Below, piece by piece: positions 37,372-48,000 of a stretch of 56,219 nt of DNA; position 1 is the stretch's first letter, and each line of letters begins with the position of its first letter. Source of the DNA: Acinetobacter terrestris. GTDB lineage: Bacteria; Pseudomonadota; Gammaproteobacteria; Pseudomonadales; Moraxellaceae. The translations under genes and the position numbers were made by a program. Where the stretch lies: contig NZ_SJNZ01000021.1 in NCBI RefSeq assembly GCF_004331155.1, positions 1-56,219 on the forward strand, read 5' to 3'. The notes under the pieces are model-generated. The model was not told where the DNA came from. It was given only the letters and a program-made list of their open reading frames with translations, and ran no database searches.

Positions 37372-38178
37372 TTATTTTCTAAGCGTACTCATAAAACTCA
37401 CGACCGAAAACAGCCAGATAAATAAGATAAAATTGCGTTCTTTGCTGAAATGACTGACATCCGTACCATGCAAAATATTATGACGGGTCATGGTCACGCT
37501 TGAACTACTGTCCATTTTATAAGCGGCCAATTCTGCAAAATAAATATTCATTTCACAGGCAATTTTAGATTTATGCCACAAACTCTTTATTTCATGCCCT
37601 TTTAAACCCGGGACAATCTTATACACATCGACAAATTTGGTCTGGTTCTGCTTCAAGAAACCACGTTCAATCAGGACATCGGTCAATAGACCTTCCAGTT
37701 GAGCATATAAAAGCGGGATGCAGCCTGCAAAACACTGCAGCTGGTACAGTTTAAACGCTTCTTGAATCACCACACGGCGCTGTGCTTTATTTTCGGTATC
37801 AATCTCTAAAGCATCAAAGGCTGCAAGCAGTTCAGTCTGGAAATAATCGGTATTGATCACATCTAGAAGATCGAAGCTTGCCACATCGTCTTCATGTTGA
37901 TTGATCAAACTCCAGACATGAGTCAGGTTTAATGCATCATTGGCAAATTTGGCATCGACCGGTTGATCCAGATCATCAGCAAGCACATCAAAATAAGCTT
38001 CTACTTGAGCATGTTGACGTAATGCTTGCATTAAATGGGTATGTTCACCGGCAGACATTTCCTGAAGATATTGCTCGGCGTTTTGCAAAATGCCTTTCCC
38101 GAGTTTGTTCTGAGCATTCTGATTTTGTGGAATTCGGGTCACCGGCTGGTCGTAATCAAAATCGTCTTCATCAATCAT
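37372..38178 (-). CDS. HEPN-like protein, function unknown
   Basis: The 268-residue protein has an acidic, probably flexible N-terminus (MIDEDDFDYDQPVTRIPQNQ) and a mostly helical body. The C-terminal part has LYQLQCFAGCIPLLYAQLEG and SSVTMTRHNILHGTDVSHFS; the latter has R-x4-H (Arg-HNIL-His), the HEPN signature, with the ILHG that follows in Apea-like HEPN proteins. The last residues (FILFIWLFSVVSFMSTLRK) are hydrophobic. No antitoxin-like partner lies next to it. Whether it is a nuclease is inference. Confidence 0.62.
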   Translation of the reverse strand: MIDEDDFDYDQPVTRIPQNQNAQNKLGKGILQNAEQYLQEMSAGEHTHLMQALRQHAQVEAYFDVLADDLDQPVDAKFANDALNLTHVWSLINQHEDDVASFDLLDVINTDYFQTELLAAFDALEIDTENKAQRRVVIQEAFKLYQLQCFAGCIPLLYAQLEGLLTDVLIERGFLKQNQTKFVDVYKIVPGLKGHEIKSLWHKSKIACEMNIYFAELAAYKMDSSSSVTMTRHNILHGTDVSHFSKERNFILFIWLFSVVSFMSTLRK

Positions 38179-38268
38179 GGTTTCACTCTTGGCACATTAC
38201 TTTCAGCGGCTATTATCACAGGTATTCAATACAGCACATAGCGCTATAAAATAAATACCAGAACAAAC

Positions 38269-38439
38269 GATTGAATCCTCATCGAGATTCAATCAATGTC
38301 ATACCCATTAAATAACAGTTCGCTTGATTTGGACATTGCCTGATATGCGGATGAACCATGTTTTGATGGTATCGGAACGATCTTGAATTTTTCGGACTTT
38401 CTAGCCCCTTCAATCATGCCCTGACTGAAGGGGCTTTTT
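38269..38439 (+). ncRNA. Possible small RNA on the plus strand
   Basis: A perfect hairpin GATTGAATC/GATTCAATC (38269-38294) is followed about 110 bases later by a terminator-like stem AGCCCCTTCA/TGAAGGGGCT (38403-38435) with five T bases on the plus strand. No plus-strand gene lies upstream for more than 1.3 kb, so this terminator lacks a known transcript. TATAAA at 38245-38250 could be a -10 box, but no good -35 was seen. The stem could instead serve the minus-strand gene at 38451. Confidence 0.3.
38403..38439 (+). terminator. Terminator-like stem with plus-strand T run
   Basis: AGCCCCTTCA pairs with TGAAGGGGCT around a 13-base loop. The T run follows on the plus strand. It lies directly past the stop of the disordered-protein gene on the minus strand. 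Confidence 0.75.
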
Positions 38440-38450
38440 AGTTAAAACCA

Positions 38451-39272
38451 TTATTTATGATTTTTATTTTGCTCAGACTTGTGCTGCTCAGACTGAGCAT
38501 TTTTATGATGATCCTTGTTGGAATCATCTTTCTGATGAGTTTGACCTGAGTCCTTGTCCTTCGACGAAGCATTTTGATCCTGCTTTTTGGATTCATCTGA
38601 CTGAGCTTGGTCATCTTTCTTCATTTTGCTCATTGTGTCAGTCGCCATCTGTCTGAGTTCACCGAATTTGACACTGGCTTCACTCACTAGCTCAGTAATC
38701 TTCTGTTTGGTATCTTCAAACTTATGCAGCGCCTCATCTTTTAAATTTGCCATAAGGTCCTGCTGGCCATTCTGCCCCTGTTTAGAATTCTGTTTATCTG
38801 ACTGTGCCGATTTATCCTGATCAGATTTAGCATTTTTCGAATCTGAATCCTGCTCACCATTCTGCTGACTGTTTGAGTTGCTATTTTTTAGCTCATTCAG
38901 AATCTTTTCGCCTTTTTTCAGTAGTTCTTCACCAATGGCGATTGCCTTGGCTTTTAAGTCATCCATCTTGATGGTTTCAGTTTTTTGATCTGACTTGCCT
39001 GACTGAGCTTCTTGAGCATGGTCAGAATGAGTATGATCAGAATTATCTTGCTGGTCTGCATCTTTACCATTTGGCTGAGCGCTTTGCTTAGCGTCAGAAT
39101 TTTCATCAGTATTGTGCTTCTGGGCTTCTAGTATTTCCTGATATTCTTGCTTGTGCTGTTTATCAATCTCGTTCTGCTTTTGCTCTGTTTCAATCTTGTC
39201 GTGCAGTTCACGTGCCTGTTGTTCTTTATCTTGGTTCTGCTTCGAAATACTAGTCTGGTTATTCTGATTCAT
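38451..39272 (-). CDS. Highly charged, disordered hydrophilin-like protein
   Basis: The 273-residue protein is built mostly of Lys, Asp, Gln, Glu, Ser, Asn and His, with no signal peptide. Two more ordered helical stretches occur (MDDLKAKAIAIGEELLKKGE; KDEALHKFEDTKQKITELVS and on through EASVKFGELRQMATDTMSKM). The rest should be unfolded. Such hydrophilins are often linked to desiccation or osmotic stress, a notable trait of Acinetobacter, but the role here is inference. A strong ribosome site (GGGAGGGT) suggests high expression. It is divergent from metG. Confidence 0.75.
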   Translation of the reverse strand: MNQNNQTSISKQNQDKEQQARELHDKIETEQKQNEIDKQHKQEYQEILEAQKHNTDENSDAKQSAQPNGKDADQQDNSDHTHSDHAQEAQSGKSDQKTETIKMDDLKAKAIAIGEELLKKGEKILNELKNSNSNSQQNGEQDSDSKNAKSDQDKSAQSDKQNSKQGQNGQQDLMANLKDEALHKFEDTKQKITELVSEASVKFGELRQMATDTMSKMKKDDQAQSDESKKQDQNASSKDKDSGQTHQKDDSNKDHHKNAQSEQHKSEQNKNHK

Positions 39273-39581
39273 GAGTACCCTCCCTGAGGTATATAAGAAT
39301 TATCAGACATTTTTTTAGCACAAAGCATTTAAAGAAGCGGACGAATTAAGCAAACTGCAACAAAGCCTGTACATGTTGTTGCTATTGATGGCAAAAAGTA
39401 GCGCTAACGTAACTCGATCAATTGTTTAATCGTCGCTCATCGAATGATATCAAATTTTGTATTTGAATATTCCGGTCGCTTGATTGGGAGTGCTTCAGCT
39501 AAAGCATTTCTTTGTAATCCCCTCTGCATCATGTAAAATTATGGCCCATTGCATAATGAATACGAATGAGAGAGTGAATCC
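39273..39581. other. Divergent intergenic region
   Basis: The 309 bases between the disordered-protein gene and metG hold no gene. Promoters of both genes should lie here; none was assigned with confidence. Confidence 0.5.
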
Positions 39582-41645
39582 GTGCGTAAAATCCTAGTCA
39601 CCAATGCCCTTCCTTACGCCAATGGCCCAATCCATATGGGTCACTTACTCGGGTATATCCAGGCAGATATCTGGGTTCGTGCCATGCGTGCAATGGGTCA
39701 TGACGTGACTTATGTCTGTGCGGATGATGCTCACGGCACAGCCATCATGCTGCGTGCTGAAGCCAATGGTATTACACCTGAGGCGCAAATTGCCAATGTG
39801 CAAAAAGAACATATCCGTGATTTTGATGGTTTCGGTGTTCACTTTGACCATTATGATTCGACCAACAGCGAAGAAAACAAAAATCGCTCGTCTGAGATTT
39901 ACATCAAAAACCGTGAAGCAGACAACATCGCAGTGCGTCCTGTAAAACAGTTATTTGATCCTGAAAAAGGCATGTTCTTGTCAGATCGTTTCATCAAAGG
40001 CACATGCCCGAAATGTAAAGCGGAAGATCAATACGGCGACTCATGTGAAGTTTGCGGTGCAACCTATAATGCAACTGAATTATTGAATCCAAAATCGACT
40101 TTAAGTGGTGCTGCACCTGTTGAGAAATCATCAGATCATTACTTCTTCAAACTTCCAAATTTTGCTGAATACCTGCAAAAATGGACCCGTGATGAAGGTC
40201 GCCTGCCAGTATCTATTGCCAACAAGTTAGATGAATGGTTTGAAGCCGGCTTAAATGACTGGGATATCTCTCGTGATGCACCGTATTTCGGTTTTGAAAT
40301 TCCAGATGCGCCAAACAAATATTTCTACGTTTGGGTAGATGCGCCGATTGGTTATATGTCAAGTTTTGAGAATTACATCAAAACCAAACGTCCAGAATTG
40401 AACTTTGAAGATTACTGGAAAAAAGATTCTAAAAATGAGGTGTATCACTTCATTGGTAAAGACATCGTGTATTTCCATGCATTGTTCTGGCCGGCAATGC
40501 TTGAAGGCGCAAATTACCGTACGCCATCTGGCTTGTTCGTGAATGGTTTCTTGACGGTGAATGGTCAGAAGATGTCTAAATCTCGCGGTACGTTCATTAA
40601 AGCCGAAACCTATTTAGAGCATTTAAATCCTGAATACTTACGTTATTACTTTGCGTCTAAGCTTTCGGACAAAGTTGAAGATTCTGACTTGAATCTTGAT
40701 GACTTTGTGCAAAAAGTGAATTCAGACTTGGTCGGTAAAGTGGTTAACATCGCCAGCCGTTGCGCAAAATTCATCAACACTAAATTTGATAATAAATTAT
40801 CAGCGACATGTACTGAACCTGAACTGGTGCAAAGCTTTATTGATGCGGGTGCTTCAATTGCATCTCAATATGAAGCGCGTGAATTCTCGGCTGCGATTCG
40901 TGAAATCATGGCGCTTGCTGACCGTGCGAACCAATACATTGATGAGAAAAAACCTTGGGCGCTTGCAAAGCAGGAAGGTCAAGAGCAACAAGTTCACGAT
41001 GTTTGTTCAGTCGGTATTAACTTGTTCCGTCAATTGGCTGTTTACCTTGCGCCTGTGTTGCCGACTTTGGCAAAACAAGTACAAGACTTCTTGCAATTGG
41101 AATCTTTCGATTTCGCTTCGCGTGAAACGATTCTTGTCAGTCATGAAATTGCATTGTTCCAACCATTAATGCAACGTGTAGACCCGAAAGCTGTGGCTGC
41201 AATGGTCGATGCCTCTAAAGATTCTTTAGCAGCCCCTGCTGCTGAACCTGCAAAAGCCGAAAAGAAAAAAGAGAAGAAAGCTGCTCCTGCGAAAGTTGAA
41301 CCGAAAGTTGGCGAAGCTGAAATCATCACCATTGATGACTTTGTAAAAGTTGATTTACGTGTAGCTGAAGTTTTAGAAGCGGCTCACGTTGAAGGTTCTG
41401 ACAAACTTCTTCAATTAACTTTAAATGTCGGTGAAGCTGAGCCACGTAATGTGTTTAGCGGTATTCGTGAGTTCTATGAGCCTCAAGACCTAAAAGGTAA
41501 ATTGGTGGTGATGGTGGCTAACCTTGCGCCACGTAAGATGCGTTTTGGTATTTCTAACGGTATGGTGCTCGCTGCGGGTAATGGCGAAGGTGTTTGGGTG
41601 ATTTCACCTGAATCTGGTGCTAAACCGGGTGATAAAGTGTCTTAA
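39582..41645 (+). CDS. metG: Methionyl-tRNA synthetase
   Basis: MetG charges tRNA-Met with methionine in the cytoplasm. The 687-residue protein has the HIGH motif as HMGH (18-21), a zinc knuckle [19 protein letters not shown], the KMSKS loop (330-334), and a C-terminal tRNA-binding EMAP-like domain ([20 protein letters not shown] onward) after a lysine- and alanine-rich linker. The start is GTG at 39582, because the conserved [20 protein letters not shown] begins there. A terminator follows. Confidence 0.98.
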   Translation: MRKILVTNALPYANGPIHMGHLLGYIQADIWVRAMRAMGHDVTYVCADDAHGTAIMLRAEANGITPEAQIANVQKEHIRDFDGFGVHFDHYDSTNSEENKNRSSEIYIKNREADNIAVRPVKQLFDPEKGMFLSDRFIKGTCPKCKAEDQYGDSCEVCGATYNATELLNPKSTLSGAAPVEKSSDHYFFKLPNFAEYLQKWTRDEGRLPVSIANKLDEWFEAGLNDWDISRDAPYFGFEIPDAPNKYFYVWVDAPIGYMSSFENYIKTKRPELNFEDYWKKDSKNEVYHFIGKDIVYFHALFWPAMLEGANYRTPSGLFVNGFLTVNGQKMSKSRGTFIKAETYLEHLNPEYLRYYFASKLSDKVEDSDLNLDDFVQKVNSDLVGKVVNIASRCAKFINTKFDNKLSATCTEPELVQSFIDAGASIASQYEAREFSAAIREIMALADRANQYIDEKKPWALAKQEGQEQQVHDVCSVGINLFRQLAVYLAPVLPTLAKQVQDFLQLESFDFASRETILVSHEIALFQPLMQRVDPKAVAAMVDASKDSLAAPAAEPAKAEKKKEKKAAPAKVEPKVGEAEIITIDDFVKVDLRVAEVLEAAHVEGSDKLLQLTLNVGEAEPRNVFSGIREFYEPQDLKGKLVVMVANLAPRKMRFGISNGMVLAAGNGEGVWVISPESGAKPGDKVS

Positions 41646-41665
41646 GGTTTAGTTTTGAGATGAGT

Positions 41666-41697
41666 AAAAGCCTCTACTGATGTAGGGGCTTTTTTTA
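41666..41697 (+). terminator. Terminator of metG
   Basis: AGCCTCTAC and GTAGGGGCT pair with one wobble around TGAT, followed by eight T bases. Confidence 0.88.
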
Positions 41698-41703
41698 TAA
41701 ATA

Positions 41704-42468
41704 TTATTTCTTTAAGATGGGATCACAAAGCATAGGTACAAAGCTGTATTTATCATCTTTTTTAGTTACAAGTATAATTTCATCACTTGAAACTGCTATT
41801 ACCTTACTGCCGTTTGGAGTAATACATCTTGAAAACTTCTTTGCTTCAAAGTCATAAATATATGATTGAGCCTTTTCAGATATGAAGTTTGAATATTTAT
41901 CTTTATATTTATCTCCAAAGGTAAATAAAAGCATAAAGATAAAAGGATATATTAAAAATCTAGCAGCACAGCTCCATTCAGAATAATTTTCCTTTAAATC
42001 ATCTCTTTCTTTAGCCCAAATAACGTACATCATATAAAATTGGAAGATAAATATAAGGGCTAAAAAAAGAATAAAAGTAACTAAAATAAAAACGACTGGA
42101 ATTAAGGTTATTGCTACAAAATTCGTGACCCTATTCAGTCCAATTGATTCATATCCAATAATTTGATTAACAATCTGATCCGCAAAACCATATGTAATAT
42201 TTGTTAATAGTGCATATAAGACAACTAAGCAAACTTTTCCTAAGGTGGTTGCCCATATCCTGTGGTATATATATATAAAGTCCGAAGTTATACCGAAAAT
42301 CCAACATAAACTTAACAGAAATAAGCTATTGTTGAACAAATCTTGGAAGGGTGTTAAATACCAAAATAAAGTATTTAAAGCCAATACACAGCCAATCAAA
42401 TAGAATTTTTGACTTCTATTTAACTTTTGATATATATCCCAAATTTTTTGTTGTGCTTGAACGAACAT
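41704..42468 (-). CDS. Membrane protein of unknown function
   Basis: The 254-residue protein starts MFVQAQQKIWDIYQKLNR. The ATG at 42468 has AGAGG seven bases upstream; a longer frame from 42561 lacks a ribosome site. Five or six membrane segments are visible, for example FYLIGCVLALNTLFWYL, SLFLLSLCWIFGI, and a long FVAITLIPVVFILVTFILF. The C-terminal part is a soluble tail with two cysteines. Not recognised. It has lower GC content than its neighbours, which may suggest acquisition. Confidence 0.65.
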   Translation of the reverse strand: MFVQAQQKIWDIYQKLNRSQKFYLIGCVLALNTLFWYLTPFQDLFNNSLFLLSLCWIFGITSDFIYIYHRIWATTLGKVCLVVLYALLTNITYGFADQIVNQIIGYESIGLNRVTNFVAITLIPVVFILVTFILFLALIFIFQFYMMYVIWAKERDDLKENYSEWSCAARFLIYPFIFMLLFTFGDKYKDKYSNFISEKAQSYIYDFEAKKFSRCITPNGSKVIAVSSDEIILVTKKDDKYSFVPMLCDPILKK

Positions 42469-42616
42469 TTTTATGCCTCTATTTTTTATAAAGATATTAC
42501 GATGGTAAAAGCTTAAATTGAATATAATTTCACCACATGTGCGTCTTAATTTGTCGTTCAAAACTTATATTTATTGTGATAAAAAGAAGTAATCTTTTAA
42601 AACCCATAAGAATCCT

Positions 42617-43585
42617 ATGAAAACTTTAAAACCACTTTTCCTCGCTCTTACCTTAAGCACAGCAACCCTCACCACTATTCAAGCTGCTGAATCTATCATC
42701 CAACCTCAAAAACAGGTCGCTGGTTTTTATCAGCATCAATTGGGCAAAACTCAAATCACCGCCCTACTCGATGGAACCAATTACCTCTCTCCAGCTTTAT
42801 TTAAAGATATTCCAGCAACTGAAGTGACGCAAATCTTAAAAAAATATCATGCTGATCAGGCCAAAGGTGTTCAAACTTCGGTGAATGCTTTTCTGGTCAA
42901 TACCGGTTCAAGCTTGGTTTTAGTGGATAGTGGCGCATCAAGCTGTAATGGTCCAGATTTTGGTTCGGTACATAAAAACCTTATTGCTGCGGGTTATAAG
43001 CCAGAGCAAGTGGATATCATTTTACTGACCCATTTACATCCGGATCATGTTTGTGGCATCAGTGCTAAAGGTGTCGCCAGCTTTCCAAATGCAACGGTCT
43101 ATGTTGCCGATGCGGAAGCAAACTATTGGCTAGATCCCAAACAGGCAGCAAAATTACCGCAAGATAAACAGGCCAGATTCAAACAAACTGTAGAGAAAAT
43201 TCAGCAAGCAGTTCAGCCCTATCAAGCCAAAAAACATTTTAAGACCTTTAAATTAGGCGACAAGGTCAAAGGTTTTGAAGTCATCAGTACACCGGGACAC
43301 ACACCGGGACATTTCAGTTTTGCATTCAAGTCTGGCAATGAAGAAATCGTATTTGTCGGTGATATTGTGCATTCACATAGCATTCAGTTTGACCACCCTG
43401 AAACTGCGATTGATTTCGATGTGGACCCGAAAAAAGCGGTGCAAACCCGTTTAGCGCAGTTTTCCCGTTTAGCTAAAAATGGACAGACCGTCGCTGCTCC
43501 GCATTTACCGTTCCCGGGCATTGGACATATTTACTCTAAAGATGGTAAGAGCTATCAGTGGATACCGGTGCATTTTAAAGATTGA
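42617..43585 (+). CDS. Exported metallo-beta-lactamase-fold hydrolase
   Basis: The 322-residue protein has a signal peptide (MKTLKPLFLALTLSTATLTT...IQAAES) and the MBL zinc motif HLHPDHVCG (HxHxDH), then GHTPGHFSF and GDIVHSHS for the remaining metal ligands. It is probably periplasmic. Substrate not evident; the family includes lactonases and other hydrolases. The ribosome site is weak (AAGAATCCT). A terminator follows at 43606. Confidence 0.9.
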   Translation: MKTLKPLFLALTLSTATLTTIQAAESIIQPQKQVAGFYQHQLGKTQITALLDGTNYLSPALFKDIPATEVTQILKKYHADQAKGVQTSVNAFLVNTGSSLVLVDSGASSCNGPDFGSVHKNLIAAGYKPEQVDIILLTHLHPDHVCGISAKGVASFPNATVYVADAEANYWLDPKQAAKLPQDKQARFKQTVEKIQQAVQPYQAKKHFKTFKLGDKVKGFEVISTPGHTPGHFSFAFKSGNEEIVFVGDIVHSHSIQFDHPETAIDFDVDPKKAVQTRLAQFSRLAKNGQTVAAPHLPFPGIGHIYSKDGKSYQWIPVHFKD

Positions 43586-43605
43586 TGTAAAAGTAAACAC
43601 CTAAC

Positions 43606-43636
43606 AGCCCTGTCCGAGTTCAGCGGGGCTTTTTTA
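43606..43636 (+). terminator. Terminator of the MBL-fold hydrolase gene
   Basis: AGCCCTG and CGGGGCT pair with one wobble around an 11-base loop, followed by a run of T bases. Confidence 0.8.
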
Positions 43637-43803
43637 TGGATATTAATTTTCAGTTTATCCAACTGATAACAGATAAATTACTTGCAGTATATTTGGGTTT
43701 AAATAGCAGAATATGAAAAAGAAGTTTTGCAAACTCCGCTGTAATTAAGCTGCTGTTTTGCCTATAGTATATGCGGGGCAAATTTTAGGGATTGTACATC
43801 GAT

Positions 43804-45054
43804 ATGGCTGTTCATTTTTTTCATACATCAGATTGGCATTTGGGACAATTCTTTTATAACCATTCACGCCAATATGAACATGAACAGTTTTTAAACTGGT
43901 TGCTTGAACAAATCAAACAAAAACAACCCAATGCCCTACTAATTTCAGGCGATATTTTTGATGTGATCAATCCTGCATCTGCCGCACAAAAACAGCTTTA
44001 CCAGTTTTTAGCCGATGCGCATGAACTTGCCCCACATATGCAAACGCTGATGATCGCAGGTAATCATGATTCAGGTTATCGCATTGAACAGGTCGAACCT
44101 TTACTGGAAAAATACAATGCCAGAACGGTTGGTGTGGTGCGCTGGAAGGAAGACAAGACTTTAGATCTCGATCGTTTACTGCTGCCGATTTATGACCTGG
44201 ATAAAAATATTATCGCCTGGTGTTTAAGCCTACCCTTTTTACGTGCTGCGGAAATTACCGGTTTTAATGAGCACACCACCAATAGCCAAAATGCGATTGC
44301 CTATTTGCACCAGCAACTGATTAGCGAAGGCAAAAAACGTAAAACGGATGATCAAGCGCTGATTTTAATGTCGCATGCGCATATGCAAGGTGGTGAAACT
44401 TCCGATTCTGAACGCCCGATTATTATTGGCAATGAAGAAGCGCTGTCTACTGCGTTATTTGATGATGTGATTGATTATGTGGCGCTTGGACATTTGCATA
44501 AACCACAAAAAGTTCAGCATCCGCATATTCGCTATAGCGGCTCACCAATTCCTTTATCTTTCAGTGAAATTAACTACAAGCACCAAGTGGTTGAAGTCAA
44601 AATTGAACCCTCTAAAGCGGATGAAACTGCTTTTCAGTTTGAAGCACTGCCCATTCCACGCAGTATTCAATTGCATCGCATTCGGGGTGAATTGAATGAG
44701 GTATTTGCACAGCTTAAAGCGCTCGCCAGCGGTGAAATTGCCAATATTGATCAACGTGAATATATCGATATTGAATATCATACCGACACGCCGCCATTGC
44801 CCAATTTAAGACAACAGTTTGAAGATGCCTTGCCTAAAAACCGCTATCGTCTGGTAAAAATTTCACGTCAGTACAAAAATCTTGCAATACAAAATAATGC
44901 GACAAAAATTCAGCTTGAACCGCCAACGCCAGAAAAACTGTTTGAACAGATTTGGCAAAACAAAGGTTATGTGCAAGATGATGCGGTGTTAAAAGATTTT
45001 CAAACTCTGGTTCAAGAAGCCCATCATTCACTTGAAAATAAAAATACGCTTTAG
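43804..45054 (+). CDS. sbcD: Exonuclease subunit SbcD
   Basis: SbcD is the Mre11-like nuclease of the SbcCD complex, which cleaves hairpins and DNA ends. The protein begins MAVHFFHTSDWHLGQFFYNH, the first phosphoesterase motif (D-x-H), followed by SGDIFD, AGNHDSG and the VALGHLHKPQ region. The ATG at 43804 gives 416 residues. An in-frame TTG at 43792 lies too near AGGG. sbcC follows after nine bases, so the two are one operon. Confidence 0.96.
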   Translation: MAVHFFHTSDWHLGQFFYNHSRQYEHEQFLNWLLEQIKQKQPNALLISGDIFDVINPASAAQKQLYQFLADAHELAPHMQTLMIAGNHDSGYRIEQVEPLLEKYNARTVGVVRWKEDKTLDLDRLLLPIYDLDKNIIAWCLSLPFLRAAEITGFNEHTTNSQNAIAYLHQQLISEGKKRKTDDQALILMSHAHMQGGETSDSERPIIIGNEEALSTALFDDVIDYVALGHLHKPQKVQHPHIRYSGSPIPLSFSEINYKHQVVEVKIEPSKADETAFQFEALPIPRSIQLHRIRGELNEVFAQLKALASGEIANIDQREYIDIEYHTDTPPLPNLRQQFEDALPKNRYRLVKISRQYKNLAIQNNATKIQLEPPTPEKLFEQIWQNKGYVQDDAVLKDFQTLVQEAHHSLENKNTL

Positions 45055-45063
45055 GGATCTGCC

Positions 45064-48000
45064 ATGAAAATTTTATCTATACGTATAAAAAATCTGGCAT
45101 CTCTTGCTGGTGAACACTTTATTGATTTTGAAAGTGAACCTTTGGCCAATGCCGGTTTAATTGCCATTATTGGCAAAACCGGTGCAGGCAAATCCACGAT
45201 TCTAGATGCCATGTGTCTTGCACTGTTTAACCAAGTGCCGCGGCTCAAAGGCAGCGATGGCAAACTGGTCGATGTGGATGGTTCAGAATTACTGACCAAC
45301 TCCCCTTTAACCGTGCTTCGCCGTGGTACCGGACATGGTTTTGCCGAACTTGTTTTTGTGGCACAGGATCAGAAACATTATCTTGCGCGTTGGGAAATTA
45401 AACGTGCGCGTGAAAGTGCCACGGGTAAATTACAAAGTGTGCAACGCCATTTAAAATGCTTAACTGATGGTGTGGTGATTGCGGATAAAGCCAAGGCAGT
45501 GGATGCCAGCATTCATAAAATCACCCAGCTCAGTTTTGAGCAGTTTACCCGTGCAGTTTTACTGGCGCAGTCTGAAGTGACCGCATTTTTAAAAGCGCGT
45601 GACAATGAACGTGGCGCTTTACTTGAATATTTAACCAACTCCAATATTTTTGCCAAAATTGGTGAAATTGCTTTTCGTAAAACGGCAGATATTGAAAAAG
45701 AACGTAAAAAACTCGAAGAAATGTTAGGCCATATTGATCTTATTTCGGATCAGGAACTCGCTGATTTACAGCAGCAGCATCTGCAAATAAAACAACAGCT
45801 CACACAACTTGAGCAAGAAAAAACCCGACTTGAATTACAACAGCAATGGTTTGAACATAAACATAAACTTGAGCAAGAGATTGCCGTTAAACAACAGTAT
45901 TTTGATGCACAGCAGTTGAGTCATCAGCAGCTCTCAAAAGAACGTGAGCAGTTACAGCGCTTGGAAATATTTTCCAGTATTCGTCCTGTAGTATTCCAGC
46001 AGCAGCAGTGCATTCAGGCACAACAGCAACTTGCCCCGAAAATATCACAGTCTGAGCAGCAATTTTTAGTGCTTGAAACACAATTCGAAGCCAAAAAAAA
46101 GATTTATCTAGAGGCTGAAACTGCCCTCAAAACAACCCAGGAATTTGAACAGCAACATGACCCTGCCTTACAGCAGGTTCGTCACTGTATTCTGGAACGT
46201 GACTTTATTGGGCAAGACTTTCGTAAAGCCAATGCCAAACTGGATGAGCTGAAACTTCAAAAGCAGCCCCTAGAACAGCAACTCAATGCAAGCTTAGAGC
46301 ACGCTCAACAGCTTGAACACAAGCAAGCTGCAATTACGCAGCAACTGCAACATAGCCAACAGTTTTCAGCTTTGGACCACGGTTTAGATGTTCATCTCGG
46401 GCAACTGCAACGCTTTATTCAGCCCTATCAAAACATTGAAAATAGTTTAGGTAATCTTGCGACTGCCCGACAAAATTTTGCACAGCAACAGCAGCAGCTT
46501 GAACAGCATATTTCACAGTTTGGAAATGTTGCAGCATTAGAACAACAGTTAGCAGCAATCCGTCAGCAACGTGAACAGCAACTGGCACAACTCAATCAGT
46601 TCAGTCTGATCGAGCAACGGCTTGCTCAATGGTTCTCAGATCAGCATGAAAAAGCTGCAGCTCAATCACAGTTAAATACTTTAAGTGTCAGCTTGCAACA
46701 ACAGCAAACTCAGTCCCAGCAGACAGAACAAGACTATCAAACGGCAAAATTAGAGCGTGAAAAACTGCAACAGTTTTTACAACAACAGCGTCTGTTGCAT
46801 ACGGAAAATATTGAAAATTTACGTGATAACTTGCAATCTGGTGAAGCGTGTCTGGTCTGTGGCAGTACCCATCATCCTTATAAAGAAGACCAAAGCGTTA
46901 TTTCTAAGACCCTGTTTGATCTGCAACAGCAACAAGAACAACAAACTATTGAACTAGAGCAAGCGGCATTTAAAGGATGGCAAGAGCAGCAACTTCGTTT
47001 GACTCAATTACAGACTGAACATACCCAGACTGAAACTAGAATCACGCAATTAACAACAAAACTTGAAGCGACAAAAGTCGCATTAGAACAACTGTTTAAA
47101 CTTGCTGCATTACAGCTTGAGTTAGAGCAGCCGCAGCAACGTCTGAATCAAGAATTTTTAGCAGCGCAAACACAACTCAAACTGACTTTAAAGCAGGCTG
47201 AACAGCAGATTTCAAACATGCTTCAAGCCTCTAAAGATCAACAGACATTATCTAATCAGATTCAGGAACAGCAGCATTTGCTTGAGTCTGCTCAAACCTT
47301 GCAAACTCAAGTAAATAATGTTTTTTCTTGCCTAAATTCAGCACAACAACAAGTATGGCAACAGAATACTGTGCATACGGCGCAACAAATTCAACAGGAT
47401 TTGCAGCAACGCTTTAAACACCTGCAACAGTTACAACAGCTCGATACAGATTTAAGCGCACAACAACAGGGACTGCAAAAAGCACAGTCTGATCTTGGCT
47501 ATCTGTTAAAGCAGCTTGAGGAGACTCAAAATGCCGTAACTGAACTTTCTGAAAAAGGCCAACACAACAGTAAAATTGCCTGTTCGCTTATTTTTGATAT
47601 GACCGGCACACAGCAAGATAAGCCGAATGATTGGCTAAAAGCGCATGATCAAAAGCGCCAGCAACAGCAAGCCACTTATGCTCAATTGAAACAACAGTTT
47701 GAACAATTACGTCAAAATTTTGAAACGCAGAAGAATCAGTTAAACCAGCTTAAAGTCCAGCAACAACAGCATATGGATGGCAAAGAAAAATCGGATACTG
47801 AAATTCAGCAATGGTTAACACTGCATCCAGATTTTGAAGCAGATCAGTTAACCCAGTTACTGCTCATTGATAGCACCCAAGAGCACCAGATTCGTCAGCA
47901 ACTCCAGCAAGCCGAACGCATGCTGAATGAAGCGTCGTCGGCTTTAAAAACCATGCATGGACAACTTGCTGAACATTTAAAATTACAGCCAGACTGCGAT

